This document shows, in pieces, positions 33,889 through 46,639 of a DNA stretch of 64,000 nt (the stretch's first letter is position 1; every line of letters begins with the position of its first letter). The notes beneath the pieces are model-generated. The model made no database searches. It was not told where the DNA came from and saw nothing but the letters and a program-made list of their open reading frames with translations. The stretch is from Sesamum alatum (taxonomy: Eukaryota; Streptophyta; Magnoliopsida; Lamiales; Pedaliaceae). The position numbers were made by a program, and so were the translations under genes. The stretch spans positions 12,291,001 through 12,355,000 of the forward strand of contig JACGWO010000006.1 of assembly GCA_034509735.1 (NCBI GenBank), read 5' to 3'.

Positions 33889-34335
33889 ATATCCCACTTG
33901 ACCATTAAGCCAATTATCCATATTGCTCAGAACCTTCTAAGCACAACTATCCTACTATACCCGTTCGGTCTTGTGGTTGTACTATATTTTCTGCCGAGGT
34001 AACATGGTCTAACCGTGTCAGGTCTTCCTACAATTGCTACCTGCAGATGGTGGTTGTCTAAAAATTTTGTCCAACAGAAAGGAATACATACTTCGATCAT
34101 GCTAGGTTACGTAATTCCAATAAAACTTTATCCTAACATGATGACTACTGTAATAAGCTTAATTAGTTCCTAGTCTTTACAACAACATCCCTACCATCGC
34201 TACACCTTGGGACCATCCGTTATGGCTTTCTACTCCTTATCACCACTGCAAACCATTCACAGATTATGATTGACGGGTATCCAATACCAAAGGATAGAAT
34301 AGTAATCACATTAATACTGAATTCATATTTTACCT

Positions 34336-35180
34336 TCATTCAGGAGGAGCTCCGGACATTCTCTCTCTTCTAATGTCCCTTCCTGCGGTGGTTAATGCAT
34401 ACATCGTTTGGAATCTTTGACCACCGAACCCTCTTCCTCTTTCCTTTACCACCACCAGGCGGTGTAATAGGAACAACACTCGAAGTGCTAGCAGCGATTG
34501 ATGTTGCCTTAGCTTTCTTCCTCTTCTGGCGTCCGACACCCTTGCCTTTCGCTCCAGACTTTGAAACCTCTCCCACTAGTATCGTCAGCGCAAATTTTTC
34601 AATCGTTGCCTCTTATTGGACCAACATATTTATCAACTGATGAACATCTTTGTCAAGCTCATTCATGTTATAATTGACAATAAATGGGTCGTAAGAGGGA
34701 GGAAGAGGCCAAAGGGTCACGCAAATGTACGTCTTTGTTTCAAGATCAACTCGGAGGTCTTTGAGCTTCTCCGTGAGGGATAGCATCATCACTCCATGCT
34801 CTTTTACAGATAACCCTTCTGTCAACTTAGCTCCACAAAATACCTTCATTGTAGCGTATCTCACATGCTGGTCCCATAGCATAGATATAATGCAAACAAA
34901 GCATAATTGAGCCAACATCATTCAACCTATCGTACTGCTTGTAGATCTCGTTTGTTACTGAGGCCAGTTCGATGTTGCGGACTTGCCGGTGATCAGCGTG
35001 CAACTTCTGCAAAGCCGAGCGTTCTTCAGTTGTCGACCCTTCCAGCAAGGTTTGAGGAATATCCTTATCTAGAATATAAATTAGGTTCTGAAAATCTAAA
35101 ACTATCTTGAGATTTCACAGCCAATGAGTGTAGTTTGTTCCATCAAGTTTATTAATCTCTATACTGGTATAAGTGGATTC
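34336..35180 (-). pseudogene. Copia B gag remnant
   Basis: Read on the minus strand, MSKNPLIPV near 35195 opens the gag. EIYKQYDRLNDVGSIMLCL, SLTEKLKDLRVDLETKTY, LPPSYDPFIVNYNMNELDK and a Lys/Gly-rich tail follow, and a degenerate NDVCINHRRKGH stands in place of the zinc knuckle. It is spread over three frames with stops (for example after PLIPV). It is a close relative of the gag at 11961-12877. Confidence 0.8.
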
Positions 35181-37111
35181 TTAGACATTCGATTAAACAT
35201 AAATCTATTTGTAGATTATAGTAATATTAAGTTGAAGTTAAGACTTGGTCTTTATCCATCAACCTCCCCCACTATTCTATGAAAGCCCATCACTCTAAAA
35301 AAGGTTTATAGCGAACCATCTCCTAGTGGACTTGGGTTCCACAAACGCAATTCTCCGTGCTCCTCTTTTACGATTCATATGGAAAAAGGCCTTGTGGGGG
35401 GGGGGGGGTAACCTATACCATTCTCATCTAATGAGATCCCCAAGATATTTTGCCTCACCTCTTCACATGATTCTGAAGACTCCAAGCGAATCATTGCTAC
35501 TCGGTGTTAGGCCCGACCCATCAACCAAATCATACCTCGACTATCGCCTTCCAGGACTCGTGAGATAGGAAAATAGGAGTGTATGCCTTTGTTCAAAACA
35601 ATAGTGCAGTTTTTTTTCCGTTCCAACTGTGTCACGACTCATGAGACCACGATTGGGTGGAAATAGCTTTCTCACTACATTGCTATGGATGGATGTCTTA
35701 GATTAATCAAATAACATTTTGATTTATATCCATTATGGGCCTAATATTAACTTGGAAGAAAACAAGTGAGAGTTCGTTAGTGGTGTATGACCGAGACCTC
35801 ATCATGATTAATATCTTCACATGTGTTTAAACATTGAAAAGAATATTTAATTAAGGCATTCATTCAAAATAAATGCACCACATGCAGTAAATAAAGCCTA
35901 GCACGCCCCTATTGGATGATCACAATTCACAAGCCCAATCCTATGCGGCCCACTGAGTCCGCAGTGGGCCTATGGTCAATTTAGGGTAAGACCTACACTA
36001 TTACAAGATATTTAACTCATCATCATGCTAATGGGCCTTGTAATCATCTCTTACTTCTTGGACTCCTTCTTGGGCTCCGTCCGTCGAGCTTCTTACTCCA
36101 TGGATCATCTATAGGCCAACCCATGGGCACCTCCATGGGCCTCCATCGCTTTGGGCTTGCTCCTTACAATTTATTTACAAATTGAACCTCTCCACCTATC
36201 TAGTCTCACTACAATTAAAAATAAGAAACCCCCAAACAGAATTTGAGGGGAGTACATAATTAGGAAGGAAAGCAAGTCTTTTTATTAACAAGGCTAAAAA
36301 CGAGAGAGATGATAAATAAGACGGATGCAGGCCCCAACCCAATAGAATTGAAATCATACATAGGTCCAATGGGCATTGCGATCATCCTATGTTAATCCAA
36401 TTAACATACATAGCATGAAAATATATCCCACATAATCATGCTCCATTAATTAGTACATACCATGTATAAAAGCATATGGTAACCAATACCATATAAAACA
36501 TAATCATGTGCTAAAAATTACATGTAAAATAACTCAATTAAAAATTGGATATTGGTGCAACCCAAGCAGAAATAATTTTTGTTTGGAAACCTATTCCAAA
36601 TTAATCTAAGCAATTTAATTCCAGGAAATAACCAATTTTATCAAAAATTAAATTAAGCTAAAATTAACCATTTCAGAAAATATGCAGAAAAATAGAAAAA
36701 ACTAAGTTTTTGTTAAAAAAGTGAAAAACCAGCCCAGTCGGTCGGCCGCACCTAGGCCAGCAACGCCCACGCGCACGCCCGGCACGCGGCCATGCCCACT
36801 CGCGCAGCACCCATGTATTGCGCGCGGCCGGCTGCTGTCGCTGCCTTATTTTATGAAAATCACTGTTTCTAAAAATATTTTTGTTTAAAATTTCTGCATA
36901 TCATACTGCAATAACACAAAATCATTATTTTTCAGAAAATATCAAATTTCTAAAAAATTCCTAACATCCTTCAATTAAAGCAAAATTAAACATGCCTTTT
37001 TCATACACACAATTATGAATATAAAGCCAAAATACATGTTGTAAAAGCCAATTTAAATCCCATTCAACATGCGTCAACACATAGAACATGTTATTCCATA
37101 GCCTCGAAAAT
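35181..37111 (-). other. Copia B leader with GC island and G homopolymer
   Basis: This non-coding leader resembles 12878-14714. A run of 13-14 G lies at about 35395-35409. A GC-rich island (36730-36845) corresponds to the one in element A. The primer site is absent: ATAGCCTCGAAAATTAAAGGGG occupies the place where element A has GGGCTCTGATACCACTTGAAGGG. Confidence 0.65.
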
Positions 37112-39320
37112 TAAAGGGGATCGGCTTGGGAACGCGGCGGAAGTGCGGAAAACCATAAAATAAAAGCAATAAACCGTATCCAAGGGGTGTTCCCTTCAAT
37201 TGTTCCCGGTCTATCGGTTTATAGATCGTACAGACATAAACAAAATACTTTATCTAGGATCTAGGCTATGGAATTAAAGAGAAAAGAAGTATGTAAATTA
37301 ATCTTACCCTTGTTGCTTTCTCGTAATGGCTACACGTATTGTTCCTTGTTTCCGAGATCCGGCATTTGTCCATGCAAAGCTCCAATATATGAGCCCTTTA
37401 ATCTCATCCACACCACACCAGTAATGTGGAATTTGTCCTCGTGCTAGCAAGGAACAAATCTGGGAAGAGAAGGGATTGGAAACTACACTATTGCTTAGTA
37501 TATTTCCGATCTACTTTTGTTCTTGACATGGTTCTAAACTAAGAAGGACTTGAGAAATGAAGAGATGGAGCACGAAAAGGGAGGAAGACCTAGTCAACTA
37601 GATAACTTCCCTATCCACCAACTTTCCATAAAATCTCTCCACCTCCCCTTGCACGGAATTTTTAGCATTATCCAGTGCTCGTGGCTAATATTTAACCTAC
37701 AAAACATAAGGTAAGTTGACCTAGCCAAGGACACCATGGGCTAGGTTTGGTGCACTTGAACTGGGCTCAATTGATTTGTCCAACAAATTAAATTGCTCCC
37801 AATTACCAATTTTGTTGGGCTCATTATTTAATCTAATTAAATAAAATACCCAACAAAGAAAGCCTAAGTGAATATCTAATACAATAAGTATTCAAAATCC
37901 CAAAAAGCACGTAATTAATTAAGTCTTATCAAACATAATTAGTCCAACTAATTATTCCTAGCACACTTTTAATTAATGAATCTAATCTATTAATTATATA
38001 AGCCCATCTCTTAATTAATTAATGAATCCAATTCACTAATTAATTATCCGAAGCACCTTTAAATTAACACAATTATTTAAAGGCCAAGATCAAAAATTCA
38101 ATTAATCTATTAACCTAAATTTGAATCATCCATCTAATGTGTAACTCCACATAAATGATCCAATCATTTACAATCTCTGACAATTAATTTAATCCAATTA
38201 AATTAATTTTTCTCTTTCGGGATTAATTCTGAATTAATTCCATCACATTCTAGTGATTTGTATGTGACTCTTTAGATTCACCCTCAGCTAGACTTGGACT
38301 TGTGACCAACATATAATTTTCAATTAACCTATATCTAGAAATAACCTGTCATCATGGGTGGCCGTCTAGCAGTGGTCCATGGCACTAGAGACTAGGTGAA
38401 TAGTGGTGCGAACATTTAGGCTCCGAGTTACATACGAATACAGTCCTACTGTGGACCGTCTCCCAGCCTTAGTCTAGGGCACAGAATTGGGCGTTAGTTC
38501 CCATCCTTGACTAGAAAGCTATGCTTCGTACTGGAGATGAGTTTACTCGATTGACGCACGTAGGAAATCCCTTCCCACTGATCAATCACTATGGCCATAC
38601 ACTTTTGGAGTCTAAGCCATCTCAGACGCATAGGAGATCTCGTTGTTACAATACTGATAGAGGATAGATTCTTTCTTGGAATCCACCATCCTCGCTACAT
38701 ACTCCGACTGCACTACACAAAGCTTATGATGGCCATACCTCACGATACAATTACCGCTCGCTAGATTTAAGATACAGTCTTTGCATGCACGTAACTGCCA
38801 TGATTCCTGAAGTTCAAGGACTTATCTCGTACTATCCGAACCAGGAATTCCAATCATACCGACCAAGCCTCTGAGAATTTCATTTGATTATTCTCGCGAG
38901 TCAGTTTAGGCATTGACTTCCTTGCCAACTAACCGATTAAAATTGCATAGACTACTTACATCTGGAACGATGAAACTCAGCACTAACCCAGTGAATGCAA
39001 TACTTAGTGCAAGTCTCTATAGGACACTCGATGCCTAGTCTCGAGGTCCTCCACATGGAACATTTCAGACCGACCCTCAAGAGTTGATTTCATAACCGGC
39101 AATCTCTATGCAACCCAACGCCACGTCTTTAACTATTCGGTCTATGGGTATTTGTTATGACATTGAAACTGCGTTCAATGTAAGTAGTAAGCACAACAAA
39201 CACATTTGGCCAATGATGAATACTTACTATATTCATCAATATAATACTTCTTTGATAAAGATTAACGATTGATTCCCAAAACAACCAATCAAATTGATTT
39301 TTTGGTCATCTATTCCAACA
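37112..39320 (-). repeat. Copia B 5' LTR
   Basis: It is about 2.2 kb and related to the LTR at 14729-16922. In plus reading it begins near TTAAAGGGGATCGGCTTGG, though the exact first base is unclear because the primer site is deleted. It ends GGTCATCTATTCCAACA at 39320. Confidence 0.8.
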
Positions 39321-39325
39321 CGTTC

Positions 39326-40027
39326 CTTGTTGCAGGAGGAAAGGGAAGGCAGCATGCATGCTGACTTCTTGAAGGAAATTCCTTCCCCCATGTTACGGGT
39401 TTATGTGGATGTTTTGCCTTATCCTTAGGCCCTAAACTTGCTGGCCTCTTATATTAGCAAGGTGAGATGAACTTTTCGACGTGTAATTTGTATATGTAAT
39501 AGAAAGTATACCTGACCTTCTCGTTGTTGTGTAGACCAGCCTGCTGGCTGGGGGTTTATTTAGCTGGCTTGAGAAAAGGGGCCAGCAACAAAGGAGGCCA
39601 TTAAACAGCTAGATAAGATGGAGAGGATGAGCAAGGAGAAGGAGTGCAAACAAAAGGCCAGCCTAGCCCACCTACGGTTCAAGATTAACAGCCTCCATGC
39701 CCATCTAGAGTAGATCTCGCTGAAGCTGTAGGAGTATCCCTCATCTGAGGAGGGCAAGAATGTGCTGAAGGAGATATGATTCAACAGGATGGAAGAGTTC
39801 AAGAAGTCCACAAACTTTCAGAACCTGTTGGCTGACAAAGCCTTTAAATACTATTACCATGGCTTCCGGACTTGTGCTTACCAGTTTGTAGAGGCTGGCT
39901 ACTCTCCTAAGCTCATACCTTCCTCCTTCCTGGATATGAATGCTAGTCTGGTTGATGCCCATGAGCTCGATGAGGAGGTCCTTCGTGAGCTACCAGAGAT
40001 CTTAGTGCGGGACGCCCAGGGAGAATA
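39326..40027 (+). pseudogene. Antisense extra ORF of gypsy element, second part
   Basis: It continues the antisense ORF beyond the copia insertion. An intron-like acceptor TTGTTGCAG (about 39328-39336) is followed by exon-like sequence. A donor-like AAGGTGAG near 39460 follows, and then a coiled-coil-like Lys/Glu-rich segment (39600-39780) with stops. The final frame (39789-40027) carries FQNLLADKAFKYYYHGFRTCAYQF and the SYSPKL-like GYSPKLIPSS, which is the usual C-terminal part of these ORFs. It is decayed. Confidence 0.6.
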
Positions 40028-41049
40028 GGTCCTAGAGGCTCCGAGCGATCAAGTGATGGGACAAGCCTTCCCTCTCAAGATCCAACCTCCAACTAATAGC
40101 TTTCATGGTGCTTAACCTGCTACTAAGTATAATCATATGTTCTGCCTATTAAGAAAAACAATCTTTTGTTTTGCCACCTCCTGTGTGAGGTTTGAAATGC
40201 CATGCTGTGGGCTTATGAATAATTTGTCGTTGGCACTAAGTGCCTTTTGAACTGTATTATGGTTTTGTTGGATGATTTGTCTCTATGCAAGTGGCTCGTT
40301 CTCTTCATTGATTTGTCTTGCCTATCATGCCATTTTCCTACAGGTTAGTGTAAATGCTTGGTTGGGAAATGCCCAGTTTATAGGCTAAACATGCCTCCTG
40401 CAGGTGTTAGAGTACTAACAAGTGGGATAAGAGAGAGGGCTTTCCCCATGTCTTAAGGGTATACATCACCTAAGTAGCTCATTAATGTGCTAACACATGT
40501 ATTAGAAAACAAAGTTAGACATATGAGATAGGCTTTATAACTTGACACATGAGCAAGTTGGCAGGTGTTAGTGACCTTTTATGAACTAGGGGCATTAACC
40601 TTCTCTTGCCCAGCTGATGCGTGAATAACTATCCGACTTGTTCCAGTGTCTTAGCAAAGAAAAGGTGTTATACTGCTATTAGTGGGGAATATGCTCATAA
40701 TACATGAGTAATGATAAATCTCAAGTAGTAAATTGGCCCGAGCAAGCTAGACTATGAGGCAGTTGGAAAATTTTCACTTAGATGACTTATGTAAAAGTGT
40801 GCGTCAGCAAGTGGTTACAGAGTGTGAGCTCATAGGCGACTTAGGCAAGCGTGCACCAATAGGAGACTTACATAGAACGTGCGCTAGTACGCAGCTTATA
40901 GAGAGCGTGCACCAGCAGGGGGCTTATAAGGCGTGCGCCAGACTATTGATCCTGCACATAACACGAAAGGGAAAGCAATATTTGCTTTTATTGATGTGAG
41001 ATAATACTTGATTTACAAAACCTAGTAAGCTATAAACAATATAAGACTT
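40028..41049. repeat. Gypsy spacer with 27-bp tandem repeats (40796-40941)
   Basis: This is non-coding sequence between integrase and the antisense ORF. At 40796-40941 about five and a half degenerate units of some 27 bp occur, of the type GCGTGCACCAGCAGGGGGCTTATA. The plus-strand open frame 40754-40999 is only a read-through of these units. Tandem repeats in this part of Tat/Ogre elements are a known feature. Confidence 0.6.
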
Positions 41050-43050
41050 TTCAGGGATAGAACTTTTTGAGGTTATATGCATTCAATGGGCGAGAGTTCT
41101 TTCTCCTACCTGTGTCTTCTAGCTCGTATGCGCTAAACTTGACGACCTTGGTTACCTTGTTAGTGCTTTCCCGATTGGGAGCTAGCTTTCTGACTGGTTT
41201 AAGAGCACTGGCTCGTCTAACTACGAAGTCTCCTACATGAAATTCTCTCTTTCTTACCCTCCTGTTGTAAGCGTTAACCACCTTTCGCTTCTACCTTTCC
41301 ATGTGGGTTCGAGTATCCTCTCGGATTTCGTCAAATGAGTCAAGATTGTTGTGCAGAAGGATGTCATTGCTTTCCCATTTGTTGTGTTGAATTCTTAAGG
41401 TTTCCAGTCCTGCTTCGATAGCGATAACTGCTTCTAAGCCGTACACCAGGTTGAAAGGTGTTTCTGCGGTGGTAGACCTAGGCTTGGTCCCATAAGCCAA
41501 AAGGCACACTTGGCAGGGCGTCTACCCATTGTCCACCTACTTCTTCTAGCTTGGTCTTGATGCTCGCACCAAGATCCAATTTGTGACCTCTACCTGCCCA
41601 TTGGCTTGGGGGTAGGCGATTGAACTAAAATCCTGCTGGATGACTAGGTCGACACACTGGTCTTGGATTTTCCAACCCTGAAACTGACGATCATTTTCAG
41701 AAATAAGAACGCAAGATAAACCATACCTGCAGATTATGTTTTTTCAAAGGAATTTGATCACTTTGCTTTTTGTCATCTTCGCAAGGGGCTCAGCTTCCAC
41801 CCACTTGCTGAAGTAGTCCACCGCTACCAGCAGGAATCTGCGTTGTCCTTGTGCAAGAAGGACCTACTATATTCATTCCCTATTGGAAAAATGGGCAGGG
41901 TGCTAAAATGGGCAGGGTGCTAAAATGGCCTTGAATGATTCAATTGGTACATGGATAAGTGGGGCGTGCTTTTAGAATTGCTCGCACCTCCGGACCAAAT
42001 CCGCTATATCCCTCCTCAGGGTAAGACAGAAGTATCTGGCTCTCAAAGTTTTACCTGCAAGAGTTATACCACCTGTATGAGACCCATAAGATCCTTCGTT
42101 AATATTTCATAGTATGGTCTAGCCCTCCTTAGGAGATAAACATCGAAGGTATGGCTGAGAGAAGCTACGCTTGTAAAGGATTCCATTCAGTAAGGTCAAT
42201 CTAGCTACCCTGCTTCTTAGACGGGTTGCCTCCTGCTCCTCAGCATTGAGGGTTCCTTTCTTAAGGTAGTCTAGGAGGGGTTTCATCCAATCTGTATCAA
42301 CCTGCAGGACATTAACATGACGTTTTATCGAATTTTTAGTAAGGGTCCTTACAATGATGGCGCAAGTGTTGCAGTCAGCTAGGGAGCTAGCCACCCAAGC
42401 TACGCTGATGGAGTTGAAAGTACTTCAGCTGGCTTCTAAGCTTGCCTATCTCTTGGAGGTATACCTTTCTTCTATCTTCCTTGACATCATACGTGCCTCC
42501 CCCTAATTAGTTACTAGCTGGGAGCCGGTGTAGGCAGTTAATTTCCTTGCTCCTGTATCGAGTGCCATTTTCATCCCTACTATCAGGGCATCATACTAGG
42601 CCTTGTTGTTTGAAGCCTTGAAATCGAATCTTAGAGCGTACCCCAGCTCGTCCCCTTCGGGGCTAGTAAGGAAAATTCCAGCTCCTCTACCAGCTAGCGT
42701 GGAGGAGCCACCAACATGTAGAAGCCATTTTCCCCTGTCTTCCTCAGCAGGGGTGGTTTTGGCTATGAACTCAATTAAGGTATGGGCTTTAATAGCCGTT
42801 CTGGGCTGGTAGGAAATGTCATATTCACTGAGCTCAATGGCCTATTTAACCATCCTGCCTAAGATTTCATCCTTCCTAAATGTAGCTCATAAGCGGGTGT
42901 TAGTACGCACAATAACATAATGCGACAAAAGGTAAGGGCATAACTTGCGTGTTGTAATAACTAAAGCGAAAGCTAATTATTGTACCTCATGGTACGTTGC
43001 TCAGCCCCGTGTAATACATTGCTTACATAGTAGATGGGCTTTTGATTTCG
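41050..43050 (-). pseudogene. Gypsy RNase H and integrase, decayed
   Basis: On the minus strand the order is an RNase H part (about 43050-42600), with GAEQRTYEVQ-like and AFALVITTRKL-like segments and a second RNase-H-like KWLLHVGGSS/LDTGARKL block. The integrase zinc and core region (about 42394-41500) follows, with FNLVYGLEAVIAIE at 41430-41470. The C-terminal part (41281-41051) carries GDFVVRRASALKPVRKLAPN and AYNLKKFYP. Many stops and frameshifts are present. The archaeal-type second RNase H block fits Tat elements, but I hold that weakly. Confidence 0.75.
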
Positions 43051-44352
43051 TGAAAGAAACGGGTACAGCCCGAGAACGTAACGGAAGCGTAAAAACGTAA
43101 ATTTAAAGGCATAATTTAAACTGATTCAAAGGGGTGTTCCTTTTGAAGTTCCCGAGCGTTTGGTGTATGTCAAAGCAAAAATAAAATAGGAGATGAATGT
43201 TGGGCATGTGGCTAAAAGGATATGAACAGAGGTGCATTAAAATATAAATGAAAACCAACCTTTGTTCGATATACGTAGAAAGCGTAATAGCGTTGTTCCT
43301 TTTTCGTTTCTCCTTCCGTTCACTTGAGGATCCAAATTAGAATCCCTCTAATTTTTCCACACCACACTATGGAAGAATGTGGCCTCTAATCTATTTCTAG
43401 ATAGAAGTAGAGAAAAAGAAGAAGAAACAATCCAAAACAACACTATTGTTTAGTGCCTTTGGAATGCTTTTAAGTTCAACCTTTCCAAAAGGTATGAATA
43501 CAAAATGGAGAGTACTTTCAGAGATTTTGGAGAGTTTTTTGATGGAAAATTCGTGCAAGATCATGTGTGTAAGGTATGTGAGTAGTTTTGTGTATGTACA
43601 GTTGTTGAATTCAAAGTTCAACTTTTCTTGTCAACTTCCAAAGCAACCTACATACACACACCACTATCTACATAACCATAAACCATTATAGCAAATAAAC
43701 CACCCACCAAACCGCATAAAGGTTGGTCACATGTGCCTCACATATGGAGGATTTTAATTCCTCCTTCACTTGTTATAAATTGCATTTTTTCATGGACTAG
43801 GACTACTAGTCTTGGACTTTTATTTAATCTAATTAAATTAAGTCCAAAAAAAGTCCATTGGACATTAATTAATCTCAATCCAATTGAAGTCCATAAGTTC
43901 ATTAATCCAATTAAATAAACATAATTCCAAACTCTAGTTAATTGATCCAATCAAATAATTAATCCAAACCCGATAAATTAATCCTATTAATTTAAAGGTT
44001 ATAAGTCCAAGAATCAACTAATCCAATTAATTAATTCTTGAACCATCCATCAAATGGATCTCCCAACAAATGATCCAATCATTTATTTTTCTCCTTGAAT
44101 TAATTTAATCCAATTAAATTAATTCGCTTCTTCTAGAATTAATTCCAAATTAATTCTACTAATTCCATAGTGATTTGTGTGTAACTCTTTAGGTTCACCC
44201 TCAGCTAGACTTGGGCTTGTGTCCAACACAACTGGTCAATTAAATTCAATTTAATTAATTGTTTTCAATTAACCATTAATTGAAAAACAGTCCTTGCTAA
44301 ATAGTACACAAAACCGTCAATCCAATTGGCTTTCTGGTCAACTATTCTAATA
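43051..44352 (-). repeat. Cop-2-like solo LTR with U3 deletion, in gypsy pol
   Basis: It starts TGAAAGAAACGGG and ends ACTATTCTAATA. The flanks TTTCG (43046-43050) and TTTTG (44353-44357) agree at 4 of 5 positions. At 1302 bp it is about 0.8-0.9 kb shorter than related LTRs. Near 44285-44330 the first 60 bp of the LTR are joined to its AT-rich block, so most of the 5' U3 is missing. It interrupts gypsy pol between RT and RNase H. Confidence 0.8.
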
Positions 44353-44357
44353 TTTTG

Positions 44358-45409
44358 ATCCTTCTCTTAATGAGCACAGAGCTTACAGCATGTTGCCCTA
44401 CCACTCGGTACAGAAATAGATGCTCACTGGGTGATGGTTTGGTGAGCAAGGGTAGCTCGTCCAGTAAGGCCTTTAAGTCTTGCAAAGCTTGCTGGCACGC
44501 CTCATCCCAGGCAAAGTTCTTGGTCTTTCTAAGGGCATAACTTCCTGCAAGTTGTGCTCCACCGAGCGGGATATAAACCTACTAAGGGCGGCTATACGAC
44601 CGGCTAGTTTCTGAACTTCTTTGAGGTTGGCAGGAGGTTCATCTCCTAGATAGCTTGAATCTTAGTTGGATTAACTTGGATCTTGTTCTCTGTGACCATA
44701 TAGCCAAGGAATCTACCACTTCGGAATCCAAATGTGCATTAAGCTGGATTCAGTTTCATGTGGTACTTTCTTAGCACGTTGAATGCTTCAGCTAGGTCGG
44801 TGATGTGCTAGTCCGCCTGCCAGCTCTTCTCCAGCATGTCATCGATGTACACCTCCATGTTACGTCCTAGTTGCTCTCAGAACATGCAGTCCACCAGCCA
44901 CTAGTAGGTAGCACCTACATTTTTCAGCCTGAAGGGCATGACAATGTAATAATATGTTCCCCCGACATGATGAAGCTGAGCCGCTTTTGTTATTGCGATT
45001 AAGCATAATTTGGTGATAACCCTGCAAGGCATCCATTAAACTCAACAATTCATCGCCAGAGGTGGAATCCACCAGTTGGTCTATACGAGGTAAAGGATAA
45101 AAATGACACACATGCATCATTTGTTACCTGGCTTGAGTACTAATACCACATTGGACAATCATTCCGGAAATTAGATTTCCTTGATGTGCCCAGCTGCTAA
45201 GAGCTTACTCACCTCCTACTGGATAATTTTGTCCTTCTCAAGCCCGAATGCTGTTTTTTCTGTTTTACATGAAGGAAAGCAAGATTGAGGTTCAGGTTGT
45301 GCACAATGATGTTGGGGTCATTGCCCACTAGGTCATGAGCTCTCCAAGTAAAAATGTTTGCATTGTCCTGCAAAAAAGTAGTTAATCTCCCTGCAAGTTC
45401 AGAGCTCAA
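44358..45409 (-). pseudogene. Gypsy reverse transcriptase, decayed
   Basis: The minus strand shows the N-terminal region, NANIFTWRAHDLVG and HNLNLN (45409-45260). The RT core then follows, with KLLAAGHIKEI, FPLPRIDQLVDSTSG-type sequence at about 45090-45050, LLSLMDALQGYHQIML and, after frameshifts, a region equivalent to MEVYIDDML near 44840. Several stops are present. It is cut on its C-terminal side by the LTR at 44352. Confidence 0.82.
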
Positions 45410-45849
45410 CTGGGGGCCTATCTTGGTGGTCTTGTCCAGCTCTTGAATTATTAGCTAGGTGCTTGGCAATTCCTCAGTTGGTTGTATAGGAGCATGGGTT
45501 ACATTTCCCTGATCATCGGGCTAGATACGTCTCCTGCCTTCCTCTCAGCCTAGAGGGTCTATTTCCAAATCCTGCCGGCTGCCTCCCTTTATTGGTTCCA
45601 TATAGAATTTTCGCACCACGTACTGGTCCAACAGAGAACTTTAGCATCATGTTATATGTTGACACAACCGCTTGGAATGCGCTCAAGGCAGGTCGACCTG
45701 GAATAACATTGTAGGCCGAGGCATGTCAACGACAAGGAAATGAACTAGCTTGGTCTTCCTGGTGGGTTCTGTTCCTAAGGAAAGAGGGAGCAAGATCTAG
45801 ACTAGGGGTTCACCACCTCTCCTGCAAAGCTATATAACGAGGATCGGCT

Positions 45850-46060
45850 CTAGTAGGATATCATCTAGCTCCATCTACTAGTACACCTTGTAAAATAAGA
45901 TGTCTACTGAGCTGCAAGAATCCACAAAAACACATTGTACAATATAGTTAGCTAAAGTGGCAGAAATGGCATGTGTATCATTATAATGTAAATGTACTCC
46001 CTTTGCGTCAACAGGGCCGAAATGGATCATAGGATCCCCTACTAGTACCTGATGATTAAT
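45850..46060 (-). pseudogene. Gypsy aspartic protease remnant
   Basis: The minus-strand frame reads HAISATLANYIVQCVFVDSC followed by SSVDILFYKV. This is the plant gypsy protease, whose active site is usually DSGSS; here Gly is replaced by Cys (DSCSS). That change alone should destroy activity. Confidence 0.75.
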
Positions 46061-46639
46061 CTGGATGATGGTTCTGGTAGCTCACTCATAAGTTCATCTG
46101 GATCGTCTAGAATCCCCATCAGAAGGTCCACCTACTACAATGTGCATTACGCCCTTAGCTGGGGTGTTCTTCGGGTTCTAGTCCTCAGTAGGCAGTTTAT
46201 CGTTCATGTGCTTCCTCCGATAGGTGTCATTTATCTGCTCCTTGCTCCTATACGAGTCTCAATGGCAGGAGCGCTCCTCCTCATGTTCTCTTCGCTTGTC
46301 TTGTCCACATAGTCAGTCAGGTAGCCGGCTTGGATAAGCTTTTCGATCTCTTGCCTCTGCGGCGGCACCGATTTGTGTCATGTCTGTATTCTCGATGATA
46401 CCTGCAGAAATATTTAGATTTGGGCAATGGAGGACCTTCCTTAGAACCTTCGGGCCACTGCAGAGTCGGGTGCCTATCTATGGCCATAGCATCCTAGCTG
46501 GGCTGGCGATGAGCGGGGTGTAGTGCTCGTTCTTTGGATCGAGGGGGTTGAAACATCCCCACAGTTCCCCTCTATTCCTGCGGGCCGTGGGCAAGTCATT
46601 TTGTTTTTTCTTATCACTATTTGCCCTCTTCAACTCCCA

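Larger units (their letters stand above)
31842..39320 (-). mobile_element. Cop-2 copia element B, gag only, nested in gypsy
   Basis: The minus-strand element lies between CGTTC (31837-31841) and CGTTC (39321-39325). Its 3' LTR (31842-33888) is followed by a polypurine-tract-like complement TCCCACTTG (33892-33900). The interior holds only a decayed gag and a long leader, with no pol. The 5' LTR is 37112-39320. The primer site expected near 37100 has been deleted. The 3' LTR lacks the last 260 bp or so present in the 5' LTR. It was probably moved in trans by a full element. Confidence 0.82.

Noticed and set aside
40754..40999. 81-aa ORF on the plus strand
   Set aside because: It consists of translated 27-bp tandem repeat units within the gypsy spacer.
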